Origin: Thioalkalivibrio sp. AKL19 | GTDB taxonomy: Bacteria > Pseudomonadota > Gammaproteobacteria > Ectothiorhodospirales > Ectothiorhodospiraceae | Assembly: GCF_000420165.1 (NCBI RefSeq) | Contig: NZ_ATUK01000001.1 | Span: 1-64,000 of the forward strand | DNA length: 64,000 nt | Reading direction: 5' to 3' | Part shown: positions 1 through 8,227 of the stretch, in pieces | How positions within the stretch are numbered: position 1 is the stretch's first letter | Layout of the letters: every line of letters starts with the position of its first letter | Position numbers and translations under genes: made by a program | The notes under the pieces: generated by a model | Told to the model about the DNA's origin: nothing | Database searches by the model: none | What the model saw: the letters and a program-made list of their open reading frames with translations, nothing else

Positions 1-491
1 GCCCCGATGGAGTCCTTGGCGCGAACCCCGGTCACGCGGTGCCCCGGGTGACGGAAGCGCGCCAGTTTCTTGATGTCGAGGTGGAGCAGATCACCGGGGT
101 GTTCGTGCTCGTAGCGCCGGGGTGGCTCGACGGGCTCCAGCGCACTCAGGCGGTTCAGTCCCTCACGCCGCAGGATCCGGCTGACGCTGGCCCTCGAGAT
201 CCCCGTGAAGGCGGCGATCCGATCCATGGTCCAGCGCTGCCGGCGCAAGGCGACGACCTGCCGCTGGATCCGTCGAGGGGTTCGGCGGGTCTGCTTCCGG
301 GGCCGGGACGAGCGGTCCACAAGGCCCGCACGGCCCGCCTCCTGGAACCGCTGGACCCAGCGCTGCACGGTCTTCGGATCCACGCCAAACCCCCGGGCCG
401 TGGCCCGAAGGCTCAGTCCATGGTCGATCACCAAGCGGACCATCCGCTCTCGACCACGGGGTCCCATTAAGGCATTTTGATGAAGGTTCAC
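1..491 (-). CDS. IS481-family transposase, N-terminal part (partial)
   Basis: About 163 N-terminal residues are visible; the C-terminus lies outside the window. I chose the GTG at 491 rather than the ATG at 467 because AAGGAGGAC precedes it at good spacing and the resulting VNLHQNALMGPRGRE resembles the usual IS481 start (MNLHKNARLTPxGRE). Residues 26-50 form a helix-turn-helix (LRATARGFGVDPKTVQRWV) followed by an Arg-rich linker. The last visible part, GDLLHLDIKKL, is the start of the rve/DDE catalytic core with the first catalytic Asp. No frameshift is seen in the visible part, so the copy may be active. Confidence 0.9.
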   Translation of the reverse strand, partial: MNLHQNALMGPRGRERMVRLVIDHGLSLRATARGFGVDPKTVQRWVQRFQEAGRAGLVDRSSRPRKQTRRTPRRIQRQVVALRRQRWTMDRIAAFTGISRASVSRILRREGLNRLSALEPVEPPRRYEHEHPGDLLHLDIKKLARFRHPGHRVTGVRAKDSIG

Positions 492-574
492 GGGGCGTCC
501 TCCTTGGAATGGCTCAGTCGGCAAACTCAGCATCCTTCGGAATCGCCCCGTGGACAACCTATTGAGAGATCACA
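1..574 (-). mobile_element. IS481-family insertion sequence (one end; truncated by window)
   Basis: The element runs off the left edge of the window. Its visible terminus reads TGTGATCTCTCAATAGG on the minus strand and stops at about 574, directly against CCTAGT. That fits the NCTAGN target known for IS481. The CTAG target overlaps the TAG stop of the next gene. The transposase starts about 80 bases inside this end. Family assignment rests on the transposase start and helix-turn-helix; the other end is not visible. Confidence 0.85.
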
Positions 575-575
575 C

Positions 576-2861
576 CTAGTGGGCCCCGGTCTGCATCATT
601 ATCTGCCGTTGGCGGCGGTCGCTGACGGCGGCCACGCCGCCTGGTGACAGACGCTGGTCCACGTAGTCGGCGAGCATCCACATCATCCGTTCGACCCGGT
701 GGGTGCGTTGTAGCACCTGGTCCAGGGCGCCGCCGGGCGCTGGATCGGCCTTGAGATACCGGGCTCGGAGGTCGTCGAAACGTGCCCGTTGGTTGCGCGA
801 GAGTTCCTGCAACCATTCGAAGTCTTCCCGTTCGCCGCTTTCCACCGCCATGCTGACGGTGTCCAGCAGGCTGCGCAGGCCCTCGGATACTCGGGTCTCC
901 AGTTCGCCGGCCTCTTCCGCATCCGGTAGAGCGTCGGCGATCGGCATACGCAGGTGGTCATAGAGTTGCTGCTCCAGCGCGCGCAGTGTCTCGAACCGGG
1001 CGCGGAGGTTTTGAAAGCGCATGACCGTGGACTCGAACAGCGGTTCTCCGGCCAGAGCGGTGAACTCTGTCTGCCAGGGCTCCAGGGCATAGCCGAAGTC
1101 CTTGTGCAGGGATTCCAGGCGTCTCGGGTCGACACCGCGGGCACGGCCGGTCTCGCTTTCTTCCAGGTAGGTTGACAGGCGCTGCCACAGGGCAGGTTCC
1201 GCCGCTTCCAGGGCATCCAGACGACGTTCCGGCAGGGTATGCGGGTCGCCCATCTGTAATGGGTTTACCCAGCCGGACCACAACACCAGAAGCCGCGCCA
1301 GGAACAGGCTCACGATGACGCCGTTGGTGACCATCAGGATGTAGAACATCGAGAGTTCCACGGGCGGCCAGAGGAGCAGGAGCGAGTAAGCAATGCCGCC
1401 GACGATCGCGATCTCGGCGAAGGAGTCGCGCTTGAGCATGTCGATGTTGAAGTCCGAGCGAACCACGTCGCGCATGATCACGCCGAAGGATGCCGTGACC
1501 ACGGCCATCACCGGGCCCCAGAGCCATAGCGGGCTGGCGTGGGCTTCGACGGCCACGCCCACGCCGATCACGGTGAACGCGGCCACCGCCCAGGCATCCA
1601 GGCCGTGCTGCACATTGCCGACCATGCGCCCGCCGAGGCCCGCGCGCTGACGCGCCAACAGTCGCTGTGCGGGGGCGAGATGCACGAGCCAGTGGTCATG
1701 CAGCTTGTAGAGCGCGAAGCCGCCCAGCACCACCGCCAGTGGCAGTAACAGGAATTCGGGCGTTTCGAAGATGAATATCGGGTCGCGTCCCAGCAGCAGG
1801 TCACGAAGCACACCGCCGCCGATGGCTGGAAGCGTGGCCAGTATCAGGGCGCCGAACAGGTTGTAGCGCTCGCGGCGCGCCAGCATCACGCCGGAGGCGG
1901 AGAAGGCGAGGATGCCCATCAGCGTCAGTACGTTGAACCAGCCCTCGCTGGTGGTCATGGCCAGAAACGCGGGTAGCAGGTGTTCTACTTCGAGGTTGGC
2001 GATCCGGCGGCTGTCCCCCAGAGTCTGCAGCTCGGCATCGAAGGCCTCGACGAATTCGCGTGGAACGGTCGCGCGGCTGAACATGACCCGTACGCCTACC
2101 GAGCCGAGATCGAGGCGGGCGCGGCGGACCTCGTTGGTCTGTCCGCTTTGTGCCAGGAACAGGTCGAGGATCACCGGGTCGGCGATAAACCCGTCGATAC
2201 GGCCCTCCACCAGGGCGACTACGTTCGCCGCATCGCTGTCAGTCTCCAGGATTTGGGCTGCATCGCCTGGGTCCCGCACGAGGCGCGCGACCTCGGGGTC
2301 GGCGAAGGCGTAACCCCGTGTGATGCCCAGGCGAAACGCGCCGGCTTCCACCGCCTCCAGGAAGTCGTCGCGGCTGGCCAGGCGGATGTCGCCGTCATCG
2401 CGCAGGTAGAGCGCGTTGCGTTCCTCGCGATAGGGCCGCGAGTAGTGGACGTAACCCAGGCGCGCGGGTTCATAGTAAGTCCCGACGACCAGATCGAGGG
2501 CGCCTTGCTTCAGCCCCGCCAGTTGGTCGGACCAAGGCATGGGGCGAAAGTGTACGGTGTGGTCCGTGGCCTCGGCCGCCTCGCGGGCGACACGCAGATC
2601 CAGCCCCGTTGCGGCTCCGGATACGCCATCCGGATCGGCATATTGGTACGGCGGCCGCTCAAACCAGCCGGAACGCAGCGTCTCCGGCGGGCCCTCCGTT
2701 GCGACCGGAAGCGGCGCGGCGAGGGGGTCGATCGGGTTGGCAGCGGCCACGGGAACCGTTACCAGTCCGGCCCCGATCAACAACAAAACGACGAACAGAT
2801 CCTGCAGCCGTCCCCGGATGCGCGAGGCCGTCCTGACCGGTATGCTGTCCGTCGTTTTCAT
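576..2861 (-). CDS. Periplasmic solute-binding domain fused to TRIC-type channel domain
   Basis: A 761-residue protein with three parts. Residues 20-41 are a signal or anchor segment. Residues about 60-290 resemble a bacterial extracellular solute-binding family 3 domain (GLDLRVAREAAEA, PMPWSDQLAGLKQGALDLVVG). Residues about 310-530 form a multi-helix membrane domain of the TRIC/UPF0126 (YadS/YicG-like) family, with the repeated motif seen as GGVLRDLLLGRDP near 349 and GVIMRDVVRSDF later. The C-terminal 220 residues are charged, helical and probably cytoplasmic. GGAGGAAGG precedes the ATG. The start codon lies only 25 bases from the divergent start of the NMT1-like gene. The stop codon TAG is part of the CTAG target of the flanking IS481. 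Ligand and ion are unknown; ligand-gated conductance is inference from architecture. Confidence 0.85.
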   Translation of the reverse strand: MKTTDSIPVRTASRIRGRLQDLFVVLLLIGAGLVTVPVAAANPIDPLAAPLPVATEGPPETLRSGWFERPPYQYADPDGVSGAATGLDLRVAREAAEATDHTVHFRPMPWSDQLAGLKQGALDLVVGTYYEPARLGYVHYSRPYREERNALYLRDDGDIRLASRDDFLEAVEAGAFRLGITRGYAFADPEVARLVRDPGDAAQILETDSDAANVVALVEGRIDGFIADPVILDLFLAQSGQTNEVRRARLDLGSVGVRVMFSRATVPREFVEAFDAELQTLGDSRRIANLEVEHLLPAFLAMTTSEGWFNVLTLMGILAFSASGVMLARRERYNLFGALILATLPAIGGGVLRDLLLGRDPIFIFETPEFLLLPLAVVLGGFALYKLHDHWLVHLAPAQRLLARQRAGLGGRMVGNVQHGLDAWAVAAFTVIGVGVAVEAHASPLWLWGPVMAVVTASFGVIMRDVVRSDFNIDMLKRDSFAEIAIVGGIAYSLLLLWPPVELSMFYILMVTNGVIVSLFLARLLVLWSGWVNPLQMGDPHTLPERRLDALEAAEPALWQRLSTYLEESETGRARGVDPRRLESLHKDFGYALEPWQTEFTALAGEPLFESTVMRFQNLRARFETLRALEQQLYDHLRMPIADALPDAEEAGELETRVSEGLRSLLDTVSMAVESGEREDFEWLQELSRNQRARFDDLRARYLKADPAPGGALDQVLQRTHRVERMMWMLADYVDQRLSPGGVAAVSDRRQRQIMMQTGAH

Positions 2862-2886
2862 CCTTCCTCCCGGTGGTCTTCAGCCG

Positions 2887-3909
2887 ATGCCGAGTTCGTC
2901 CATGCGACTTCCACCACCGGGTCTTCCCTGGAACCCAACCCGGTGGGTCGGCCGGTTGCTGGCCCTGAGTCTGGTCCTGGCGGCGGGTTCGGCATTCGCG
3001 GAACCCTTGCGTGTACAGCCGCACTGGGTCCCGCAGTCGCAGTTTGCCGGTTTTTATGTCGCCGCCGACCAGGGCTGGTACCGCGATGCCGGCCTGGACG
3101 TGGACATCCTTCCGCACGGCCCGGACTATCCGGCATCCGAGGCGCTGGCTCGCGGCGAGGCCGATATCGCCTTGTTGTATCTGGTGCAGGCGCTGGAGCT
3201 TCGCGACGCCGGTGTGGAGGTCGTCAACGTAGCACAACTGTTGCACGACTCGTCGCTGGTGATCGTGTCCTTTGCTGATCGCGACATCCTCGCGCCCGAG
3301 GATCTCGATGGGCGCCGTGTGGCCCGCTGGCAGAGCTTTCGCATGCAACCCGAAGCGCTGTTTCTCGCCTACGGCGTGGAGCCGGAGATTATCGATCAGG
3401 GATCGGGTGTAACTGCCCTTCGCTCGGGTGCGGTCGATGCGGCCATGGCCACTCGGTTCAACGAAATGGTGGAGCTCTATCTTTCGGGATTCGAGCCGGA
3501 GGAGCTTTCCACGATCGGGCTGGAGGAACACGGCACTGGCCTGGCCGAGGACGGGATTTACGTTCTCGAATCCACGCTCGAGGAGCGCCCCGAAGCCGTG
3601 AAGGCCTTCGTGGCTGCGTCGCTACGCGGTTGGCAGCACGCCTTCGAGTATCCGGAGCAGGCGGTGGATGCGGTTATGCAGCGGGTCCAGCAGCACGGTG
3701 AGCCCACGAACCGCGCCCACCAGAGCTTAATGCTCAAGGTGCTTCGCTCGCTTTACTTCGACTCGGACGGCCGCCTGCCGGCCCCGGTACTCGACCCCAA
3801 TGACTATCTAATGGCCCACAACCTGATGAATAACCTGGTCGGTCTCGAGCGTGAACCTGCCGACTACGACACCTTCCACCGCCCGGTGCTTGATGCACGC
3901 CCCGAGTAA
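2887..3909 (+). CDS. NMT1/THI5-like ABC transporter substrate-binding protein
   Basis: A 340-residue exported protein. The segment RWVGRLLALSLVLAAGSAFA is a signal peptide ending near the AEPLR start of the mature protein. The body carries the NMT1/THI5 fold signature: WVPQSQFAGFYVAADQGWY near the mature N-terminus, then EADIALLYLVQALEL and later PEAVKAFVAASLRGW. Relatives bind pyrimidine thiamine precursors, taurine or other small nitrogen or sulfur compounds. No permease or ATPase gene is adjacent. Instead the stop overlaps the start of the Cache-SpoIIE phosphatase by 17 bases, so it may act as a sensor accessory. ATG at 2902 is an alternative start; neither has a strong ribosome-binding site. 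Confidence 0.85.
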   Translation: MPSSSMRLPPPGLPWNPTRWVGRLLALSLVLAAGSAFAEPLRVQPHWVPQSQFAGFYVAADQGWYRDAGLDVDILPHGPDYPASEALARGEADIALLYLVQALELRDAGVEVVNVAQLLHDSSLVIVSFADRDILAPEDLDGRRVARWQSFRMQPEALFLAYGVEPEIIDQGSGVTALRSGAVDAAMATRFNEMVELYLSGFEPEELSTIGLEEHGTGLAEDGIYVLESTLEERPEAVKAFVAASLRGWQHAFEYPEQAVDAVMQRVQQHGEPTNRAHQSLMLKVLRSLYFDSDGRLPAPVLDPNDYLMAHNLMNNLVGLEREPADYDTFHRPVLDARPE

Positions 3910-5854
3910 GAGCCTGGCGGTACGTCTGGCGCTGGTCACCGTGGTGACGGTGGCGACCATCTTCTTCACGACGTCGGGGCTGCTGTACTACATGGTCCGC
4001 GACATCATGCTGGACCATGCGGAGCACCAGGCCCGCGAGCTGACCCGCGCCACGGCCGGGCGAATCGAGGCCTCACTCAACGAAGTCGCGGGCTCGGGGC
4101 GGACCCTGGCCGCCTCGTTGACTCAGGGCGGGCATGACCCCGAGGCCATGCGGCCTCTATTGGAGTCGATCACGACCAATACGGCGGCCGCCCAGGGTGC
4201 CGCCATCACCTGGGAACCTGAAGCGGCAATCCCCGGACAGCGATACCACGGGCCCTTCGTTTATGAGGGACCCGATGGGGAACTGGAGTACATGAACCTC
4301 GGCGGGGACGACTTCGACTATTTCACCCGCGACTGGTATCAGATCCCCGCGCTCACCGGCGAAGCATTCTGGGCGGATCCGTTTGCATCGGCGGCCGATC
4401 CCGATCGCCTGATCACCACCTTCTCCACGCCCTTTTCGATGGCCAATGGCGAGGCGGACGGCACGGAGGAACTCGGTGGGGTCGTGACCCTCGACGTCGA
4501 GTTGCGACGTCTGACCGAGACCGTCGATGCGGTTGAGGTGCTGGACAGTGGCTTCGGCTTTTTATTGAGCGGGCAGACGCGCTTTATCTCCTGGCCGAAC
4601 AGCGACTGGATTATGCGCGAGAGCCTGTTCAGTCTGGCCGAGACGCTGGATGAACCGGAACTGCGCGAACTCGGGCGCATGCTGCAGCGTCAGGAGGAGG
4701 GGTTCAGCCGGTTGCCGAGGGCGCTGCTGGACGAACCTGCGCGGCTCTACCACGTCCGCCTTCCGGATCCTGACTGGGTGGTGGGGGTGGTCATCCCGGA
4801 GCGGGAACTGTTCGGCGATGTGCTGCGGGTGATGCACCTGGTGCTGATCATCGGAAGCGTCGGGTTCCTGATTCTTCTGGGGGCCATTATCGCGATCTCC
4901 CGGGGTATCACGCGCCCCCTGAAGGGGCTGGTTACCAGTGCCGGCGAGATCGCCCGGGGCAATCTCGATCAGCCTATGCCCCCCATTCGCTCTCGGGACG
5001 AGATCGGTGAATTGGCTCGATCCTTCAATGACATGCGCCTGTCCCTGAAGGACTACATCAACGACCTGACCGCAACCACAGCGGCCAAGGAGCGGATCGA
5101 GTCCGAACTGAAGATCGCCCGCAACATTCAGATGAGCTTTCTGCCGCGGCGGCTGGAGCTCTCTCGGATGCAGGCGGATGTCGATCTGCATGCGGATCTG
5201 CTCCCGGCACGCCAGGTTGGGGGCGATCTCTATGACTTCTTTACGATGCAGGACGACCGCCGCTTGTTCTTTGCCGTCGGTGACGTCTCCGATAAGGGCG
5301 TCCCGGCCGCACTGTTCATGGCCGTTACCAAGACCCTGGTCAAGGGCATTGCGGAACAGGAGCCCGATCCCGGGCGCATCCTCGAACGGGTCAACAACGA
5401 GCTGTGCCTGAATAACGACAGCGGGATGTTCGTGACCTATCTGTGCGGGATTCTCGACCTGGACAGCGGGGAGCTGGTGATGGCGAATGCGGGCCACAAC
5501 CCGCCGTTGATCCGGCGGGTGGATGGCACCGCAGAGTGGTTAAAGCTGGCACCTGGACTGGTGCTTGGGGCGATGGAAGATATGCCGTACGCGACGCAGC
5601 ATCTGCATCTGGCGCCGGGCGAAGAGCTGCTGCTGTACACCGACGGCGTGACCGAGGCGGCGAATCCAGCGCAGGACCTGTTCGGCGAGGACCGCCTGAT
5701 CCGCCTGTACGGCGAGCTCAAGGGCCGAGCGGTTGGGGAACAGACTGCGGCCGTCATGAAGGCGGTAGAGGAGTTTGCCGGCGAGGCCGATCAGGCGGAT
5801 GACGTCACCGTGCTGGCACTGCACTTTGTCGGGCCGGCGGGCGGACGCACCTGA
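3893..5854 (+). CDS. Membrane sensor: Cache-HAMP-SpoIIE (PP2C) serine phosphatase
   Basis: A 653-residue RsbU/SpoIIE-type phosphatase. One transmembrane helix near residues 9-32 and a second near 312-336 bracket a periplasmic region of about 280 residues with dCache features (YFTRDWYQIP, FWADPF, ITTFSTPF). A HAMP linker follows (SRGITRPLKGLV to DEIGELARSFNDM), then a PP2C-type SpoIIE domain: ARNIQMSFLPRRL, ARQVGGDLYDFF, VGDVSDKGVPAALFMA, NAGHNPPLI and YTDGVTEAANP, with metal-binding Asp residues present. It probably dephosphorylates the STAS protein encoded next door. The ATG used overlaps the end of the preceding gene; an upstream ATG at 3851 lies inside that gene and is less likely. Confidence 0.92.
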   Translation: MHAPSKSLAVRLALVTVVTVATIFFTTSGLLYYMVRDIMLDHAEHQARELTRATAGRIEASLNEVAGSGRTLAASLTQGGHDPEAMRPLLESITTNTAAAQGAAITWEPEAAIPGQRYHGPFVYEGPDGELEYMNLGGDDFDYFTRDWYQIPALTGEAFWADPFASAADPDRLITTFSTPFSMANGEADGTEELGGVVTLDVELRRLTETVDAVEVLDSGFGFLLSGQTRFISWPNSDWIMRESLFSLAETLDEPELRELGRMLQRQEEGFSRLPRALLDEPARLYHVRLPDPDWVVGVVIPERELFGDVLRVMHLVLIIGSVGFLILLGAIIAISRGITRPLKGLVTSAGEIARGNLDQPMPPIRSRDEIGELARSFNDMRLSLKDYINDLTATTAAKERIESELKIARNIQMSFLPRRLELSRMQADVDLHADLLPARQVGGDLYDFFTMQDDRRLFFAVGDVSDKGVPAALFMAVTKTLVKGIAEQEPDPGRILERVNNELCLNNDSGMFVTYLCGILDLDSGELVMANAGHNPPLIRRVDGTAEWLKLAPGLVLGAMEDMPYATQHLHLAPGEELLLYTDGVTEAANPAQDLFGEDRLIRLYGELKGRAVGEQTAAVMKAVEEFAGEADQADDVTVLALHFVGPAGGRT

Positions 5855-5855
5855 G

Positions 5856-5882
5856 GCCCGGACACTGTAATCAGTACCGGGC
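5856..5882. terminator. Hairpin between convergent genes
   Basis: GCCCGG and CACTG pair with CAGT and CCGGGC around a TAAT loop, in the 29-base gap between the convergent phosphatase and STAS genes. It could stop transcription from both sides. No long T run follows, so the call rests on position and stem. Confidence 0.5.
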
Positions 5883-5883
5883 T

Positions 5884-6225
5884 TCAGTCCTCGCCGCGGG
5901 CGCGTGCCACGGCCACCGCCCGATCATCGCAGACGTCCAGGATCGACAGGAAGCCGCTGATCTCGAAGACCTCCCGGATCGGCTCATGAATCTCGCACAG
6001 CACCAGCTGACCATTCAGCTGCCGAACCTTCTTCGCCGCCATGAGCATGACCCGCAGCCCGGCACTGGAGATGTATTCCAGGTCGGCAAACCGGATCACC
6101 AGGGTGGGCGAATCGTCCAGAAGGGCGAGCAGTTCCGCCTCGAAAGCCGGCGACGTATTACTGTCCAGGCGCCCCTCGGGGCTCACCACGCATACGCCGT
6201 CCACCGTCTCTTTATTCAATTCCAT
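5884..6225 (-). CDS. STAS-domain anti-anti-sigma factor
   Basis: A 113-residue SpoIIAA/RsbV-type STAS protein: VVSPEGRLDSNTSPAFEAEL at the N-terminus, then LVIRFADLEYISSAGLRVML. Ser53 or Ser54 in the YISSAGL motif is the expected phosphorylation site. Such proteins sequester an anti-sigma kinase when unphosphorylated. The gene follows the HATPase kinase gene on the same strand with a 32-base gap and faces the SpoIIE phosphatase, so all three parts of a partner-switching circuit are adjacent. No sigma factor or other output protein is encoded in the neighbourhood. Confidence 0.92.
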   Translation of the reverse strand: MELNKETVDGVCVVSPEGRLDSNTSPAFEAELLALLDDSPTLVIRFADLEYISSAGLRVMLMAAKKVRQLNGQLVLCEIHEPIREVFEISGFLSILDVCDDRAVAVARARGED

Positions 6226-6257
6226 TACGTAATCGGGCCTTGTTGTTCAGTTCGTTG

Positions 6258-6665
6258 TCACTTGCGCTTGAGACGTCGCAGTCGAAGGCGATTCACTCCG
6301 TCGGCACTGTCGTACTGAATGTCGTCCATCAGCGTTCGGATGAAATACAGCCCCAGGCCTCCGATCGCGCGGTCCTCGACGCCTCCCTCCAGGGAGACCT
6401 TCGGTGCGTCCTCTAGCGGATGAAAGGAGTGGCCATCATCGGTCACCACGACCGTCAGGCCTTCGGTGTCCGCCTCGAGTTCCACACCAATCCGGTGCTC
6501 GCCGCCGTCATCGAAGGCGTAGGACACGAGATTGGTAATCCATTCATCGAGCGCGAGATTCACGGTGTTGGCTTCCATGCCGGCGCGCTCGCAGAACGCC
6601 TCGACTTCACCAGCGAGTCGAGGGATCTCCGTCAGTTCGTTACCAATATCGAGACTGCACCGCAC
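6258..6665 (-). CDS. HATPase_c anti-sigma regulatory factor (RsbW/SpoIIAB-like kinase)
   Basis: A 135-residue GHKL-type protein. The N box appears as LALDEWITNLVSYAFDDG, the G1 box as VVTDDGHSFHPLED and a Gly-rich segment as GGLGLYFIRTLMDDIQYD. Proteins of this family phosphorylate their STAS partner and bind a target such as a sigma factor. It is probably transcribed first in a two-gene operon with the STAS gene downstream. The CGLSLDIG-type N-terminus is short and has no transmembrane segment, so the protein is cytoplasmic. Confidence 0.9.
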   Translation of the reverse strand: MRCSLDIGNELTEIPRLAGEVEAFCERAGMEANTVNLALDEWITNLVSYAFDDGGEHRIGVELEADTEGLTVVVTDDGHSFHPLEDAPKVSLEGGVEDRAIGGLGLYFIRTLMDDIQYDSADGVNRLRLRRLKRK

Positions 6666-7036
6666 GCCGTCACTGGCCTCCGCTTGCTCGCATTTGTACC
6701 CAAAAGATCGCCGGAGCCCGCGTAGCCTTCTCGGACGCGGCGCTTACCTTTACAGGCGCAGGGTATAACACTCGGGTCGCCGACACATGCGCATGGGCCG
6801 GTCGGGTGAAATCCGAACTCTGTGATGATGCCAATCTCTCCCACGCGCGACCGCCATATGCTTCGTTTTTCGCTGTTCCGAACGGACCCCTGATCCCGCC
6901 TGCTGGCCGTTTTCCGTTTTGCGAGGGCATCCTCCGTCTCGCCGATGCTCGACACCCCGGGCGCTGACAGGTTTCAAGCGGAACGTATGGCGCGCCCGCC
7001 TTCCCGAGATGTGCTCTTAAGAGCGCCGAAGTCCGC
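6666..7036. other. Intergenic region without recognised gene
   Basis: No frame here has a recognisable protein or plausible start. The HATPase promoter should lie near its left end. A perfect 12-bp palindrome GCTCTTAAGAGC sits at about 7013-7024, just before the IS5-like scar. I see no RNA gene. Confidence 0.5.
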
Positions 7037-7175
7037 AGAACCGAAAGTCGCCCCTGTAACCGCCAAAAACGGCGGTTACAGGGGGTAAAACACGCCCCTG
7101 TGGCCCCAATGTCCTTCCCAAAACGCGTCGGTGGGAGATGGAGCCGGATTCGGGCCCATTGATCAGTGTTTCCTT
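7037..7175 (-). mobile_element. Remnant of IS5-family element (3' end only)
   Basis: The reverse complement of this segment matches 20109-20250, the noncoding end of the IS5-type element further right. The match includes a perfect 14-bp-stem palindrome (7051-7084; stem CCCCTGTAACCGCC) and the terminal inverted repeat GGAAACACTGATCAATGG next to CTA. No transposase sequence remains. It is an old solo end or deletion scar. Confidence 0.75.
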
Positions 7176-7378
7176 AGCGGCCAGGCTCGCGCCTGATCCT
7201 CCGTCTCGGTGCGGGTGCTCGCCGGAAGCGTGAGTTTTCCGTTAGTCGCATTGGGGCGAAATCTGAACTGAATCACAGTTTGTGTTCTGATACCGCTCGA
7301 AAGGCGCCTGGTTGGACACGGGCGATCATGACGTCGGGGCGGTCGTTGCGCGGTTCCGATCGACACGAGAGGTGATGG

Positions 7379-7768
7379 ATGGGACGGTTGGTACGATGGG
7401 CGTTGGTGGCTGCGGTTGGGATAGCCACGATGTCGGCGGGGATGGCCACGGCCGGCGAGGTTTCCGAGCTGCGACTCGAGAACCGCTCCAGTGAGGCACT
7501 GCAGGGGACCATTACGGTCCTGCACGGATCGGCGGATTATGAACAACGGCAGTTCAGCCTTGCCCCGGGTGCAAGCGAAGAGTTCGTCTGGGATGGCTGG
7601 TATGGGAACTACGCGTACGAACTGGACGGAGGGCGACTCAATTCGGTGCTGATGTCATTGCCTGGATATGCCTCCTACTACTCCAGTGAAGTCGAGATCA
7701 CCTGGTACGACGATCAGGGCGAGCTGAGCCACCGGGTCGAGTGCTCCAAGTCTTGCCGGTGGCCATGA
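7379..7768 (+). CDS. Small secreted protein with C-terminal Cys pair
   Basis: A 129-residue protein that I do not recognise. Residues 1-25 are a signal peptide ending GMATA-GEV. The mature part is rich in Ser, Tyr, Trp and Glu and ends with ECSKSCRWP, a Cys-x3-Cys tail that could form a disulfide. GAGAGGTG precedes the ATG. It is the first of a run of small exported proteins that lead into the tolC-MFP-ABC operon, so it may be cargo or a periplasmic accessory of that exporter. Function is unknown. Confidence 0.7.
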   Translation: MGRLVRWALVAAVGIATMSAGMATAGEVSELRLENRSSEALQGTITVLHGSADYEQRQFSLAPGASEEFVWDGWYGNYAYELDGGRLNSVLMSLPGYASYYSSEVEITWYDDQGELSHRVECSKSCRWP

Positions 7769-7796
7769 TCGAGGCCGTTTCGCGGCTGTAGTATGC

Positions 7797-7841
7797 GTGC
7801 AGGCAAACGTCTGCACGATCGAATGATACGAAATGATACGA
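7797..7841 (+). promoter_or_regulatory. Hairpin plus perfect 10-bp tandem repeat upstream of the secreted peptide gene
   Basis: GTGCAG and CTGCAC (7797-7816) can form a hairpin, followed at 7822-7841 by two perfect tandem copies of AATGATACGA. The position, 80-120 bases before the 93-residue peptide gene, suggests a regulator site or promoter. The role is inferred from position only. Confidence 0.35.
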
Positions 7842-7921
7842 GTGTGTGGCCGGTGAAATCCTCGCCGATCAAGAAGAAAGGCGAGCGGCCGTCTGTTGGG
7901 TTCGACAACTAGGAGAAAAAG

Positions 7922-8203
7922 ATGAAAAAGCGTTTGGCTACGATGATGCTGTTGGGTGGGGTGATGTTCGGCGCGACCGCGAACGCTTCTACGATTTGTG
8001 TGTGCGTGGGTATAGGAAGTGCCGGAGGTAGTTGTGGCAGCAACGCAATCGGGGCGAACTTCGGGCAGTATTTTGCCAATGTGAGCAACTCGGATCTGGA
8101 GTCGTACGTGCGCAAGCATCATGCCGACCGGCTCAGCAGTGGTGCCAGCAGTAGTGAATATTCGTCCGAAACCGGTTGGCTGTGCACCCGGGAACGACGT
8201 TAG
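7922..8203 (+). CDS. Small secreted Gly/Cys-rich peptide (93 aa)
   Basis: AGGAGAAAAAG precedes the ATG. Residues 1-22 form a clean Sec signal peptide (MKKRLATMMLLGGVMFGATA, with cleavage before STICV). The mature 70 residues begin with TICVCVGIGSAGGSCGSNAIG and contain four Cys (three near the N-terminus, one near the C-terminus in WLCTRERR). The middle is Ser/Asn rich. The gene ends only 24 bases before tolC, so it is probably the first gene of that operon. It matches no family I know; a small exported effector or bacteriocin-like peptide is possible but unproven. Confidence 0.7.
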   Translation: MKKRLATMMLLGGVMFGATANASTICVCVGIGSAGGSCGSNAIGANFGQYFANVSNSDLESYVRKHHADRLSSGASSSEYSSETGWLCTRERR

Positions 8204-8227
8204 GCCTCGGATCCAAACGAACCGCAC

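Noticed and set aside
1980-3278. 432-codon frame across the SBP-TRIC start and the NMT1-like start
   Set aside because: It runs antisense to one real gene and out of frame through the other; no domain recognised.
6632-6955. 107-codon frame upstream of the HATPase gene
   Set aside because: Arg-rich random-looking translation, overlaps the HATPase start region, no site or homology.
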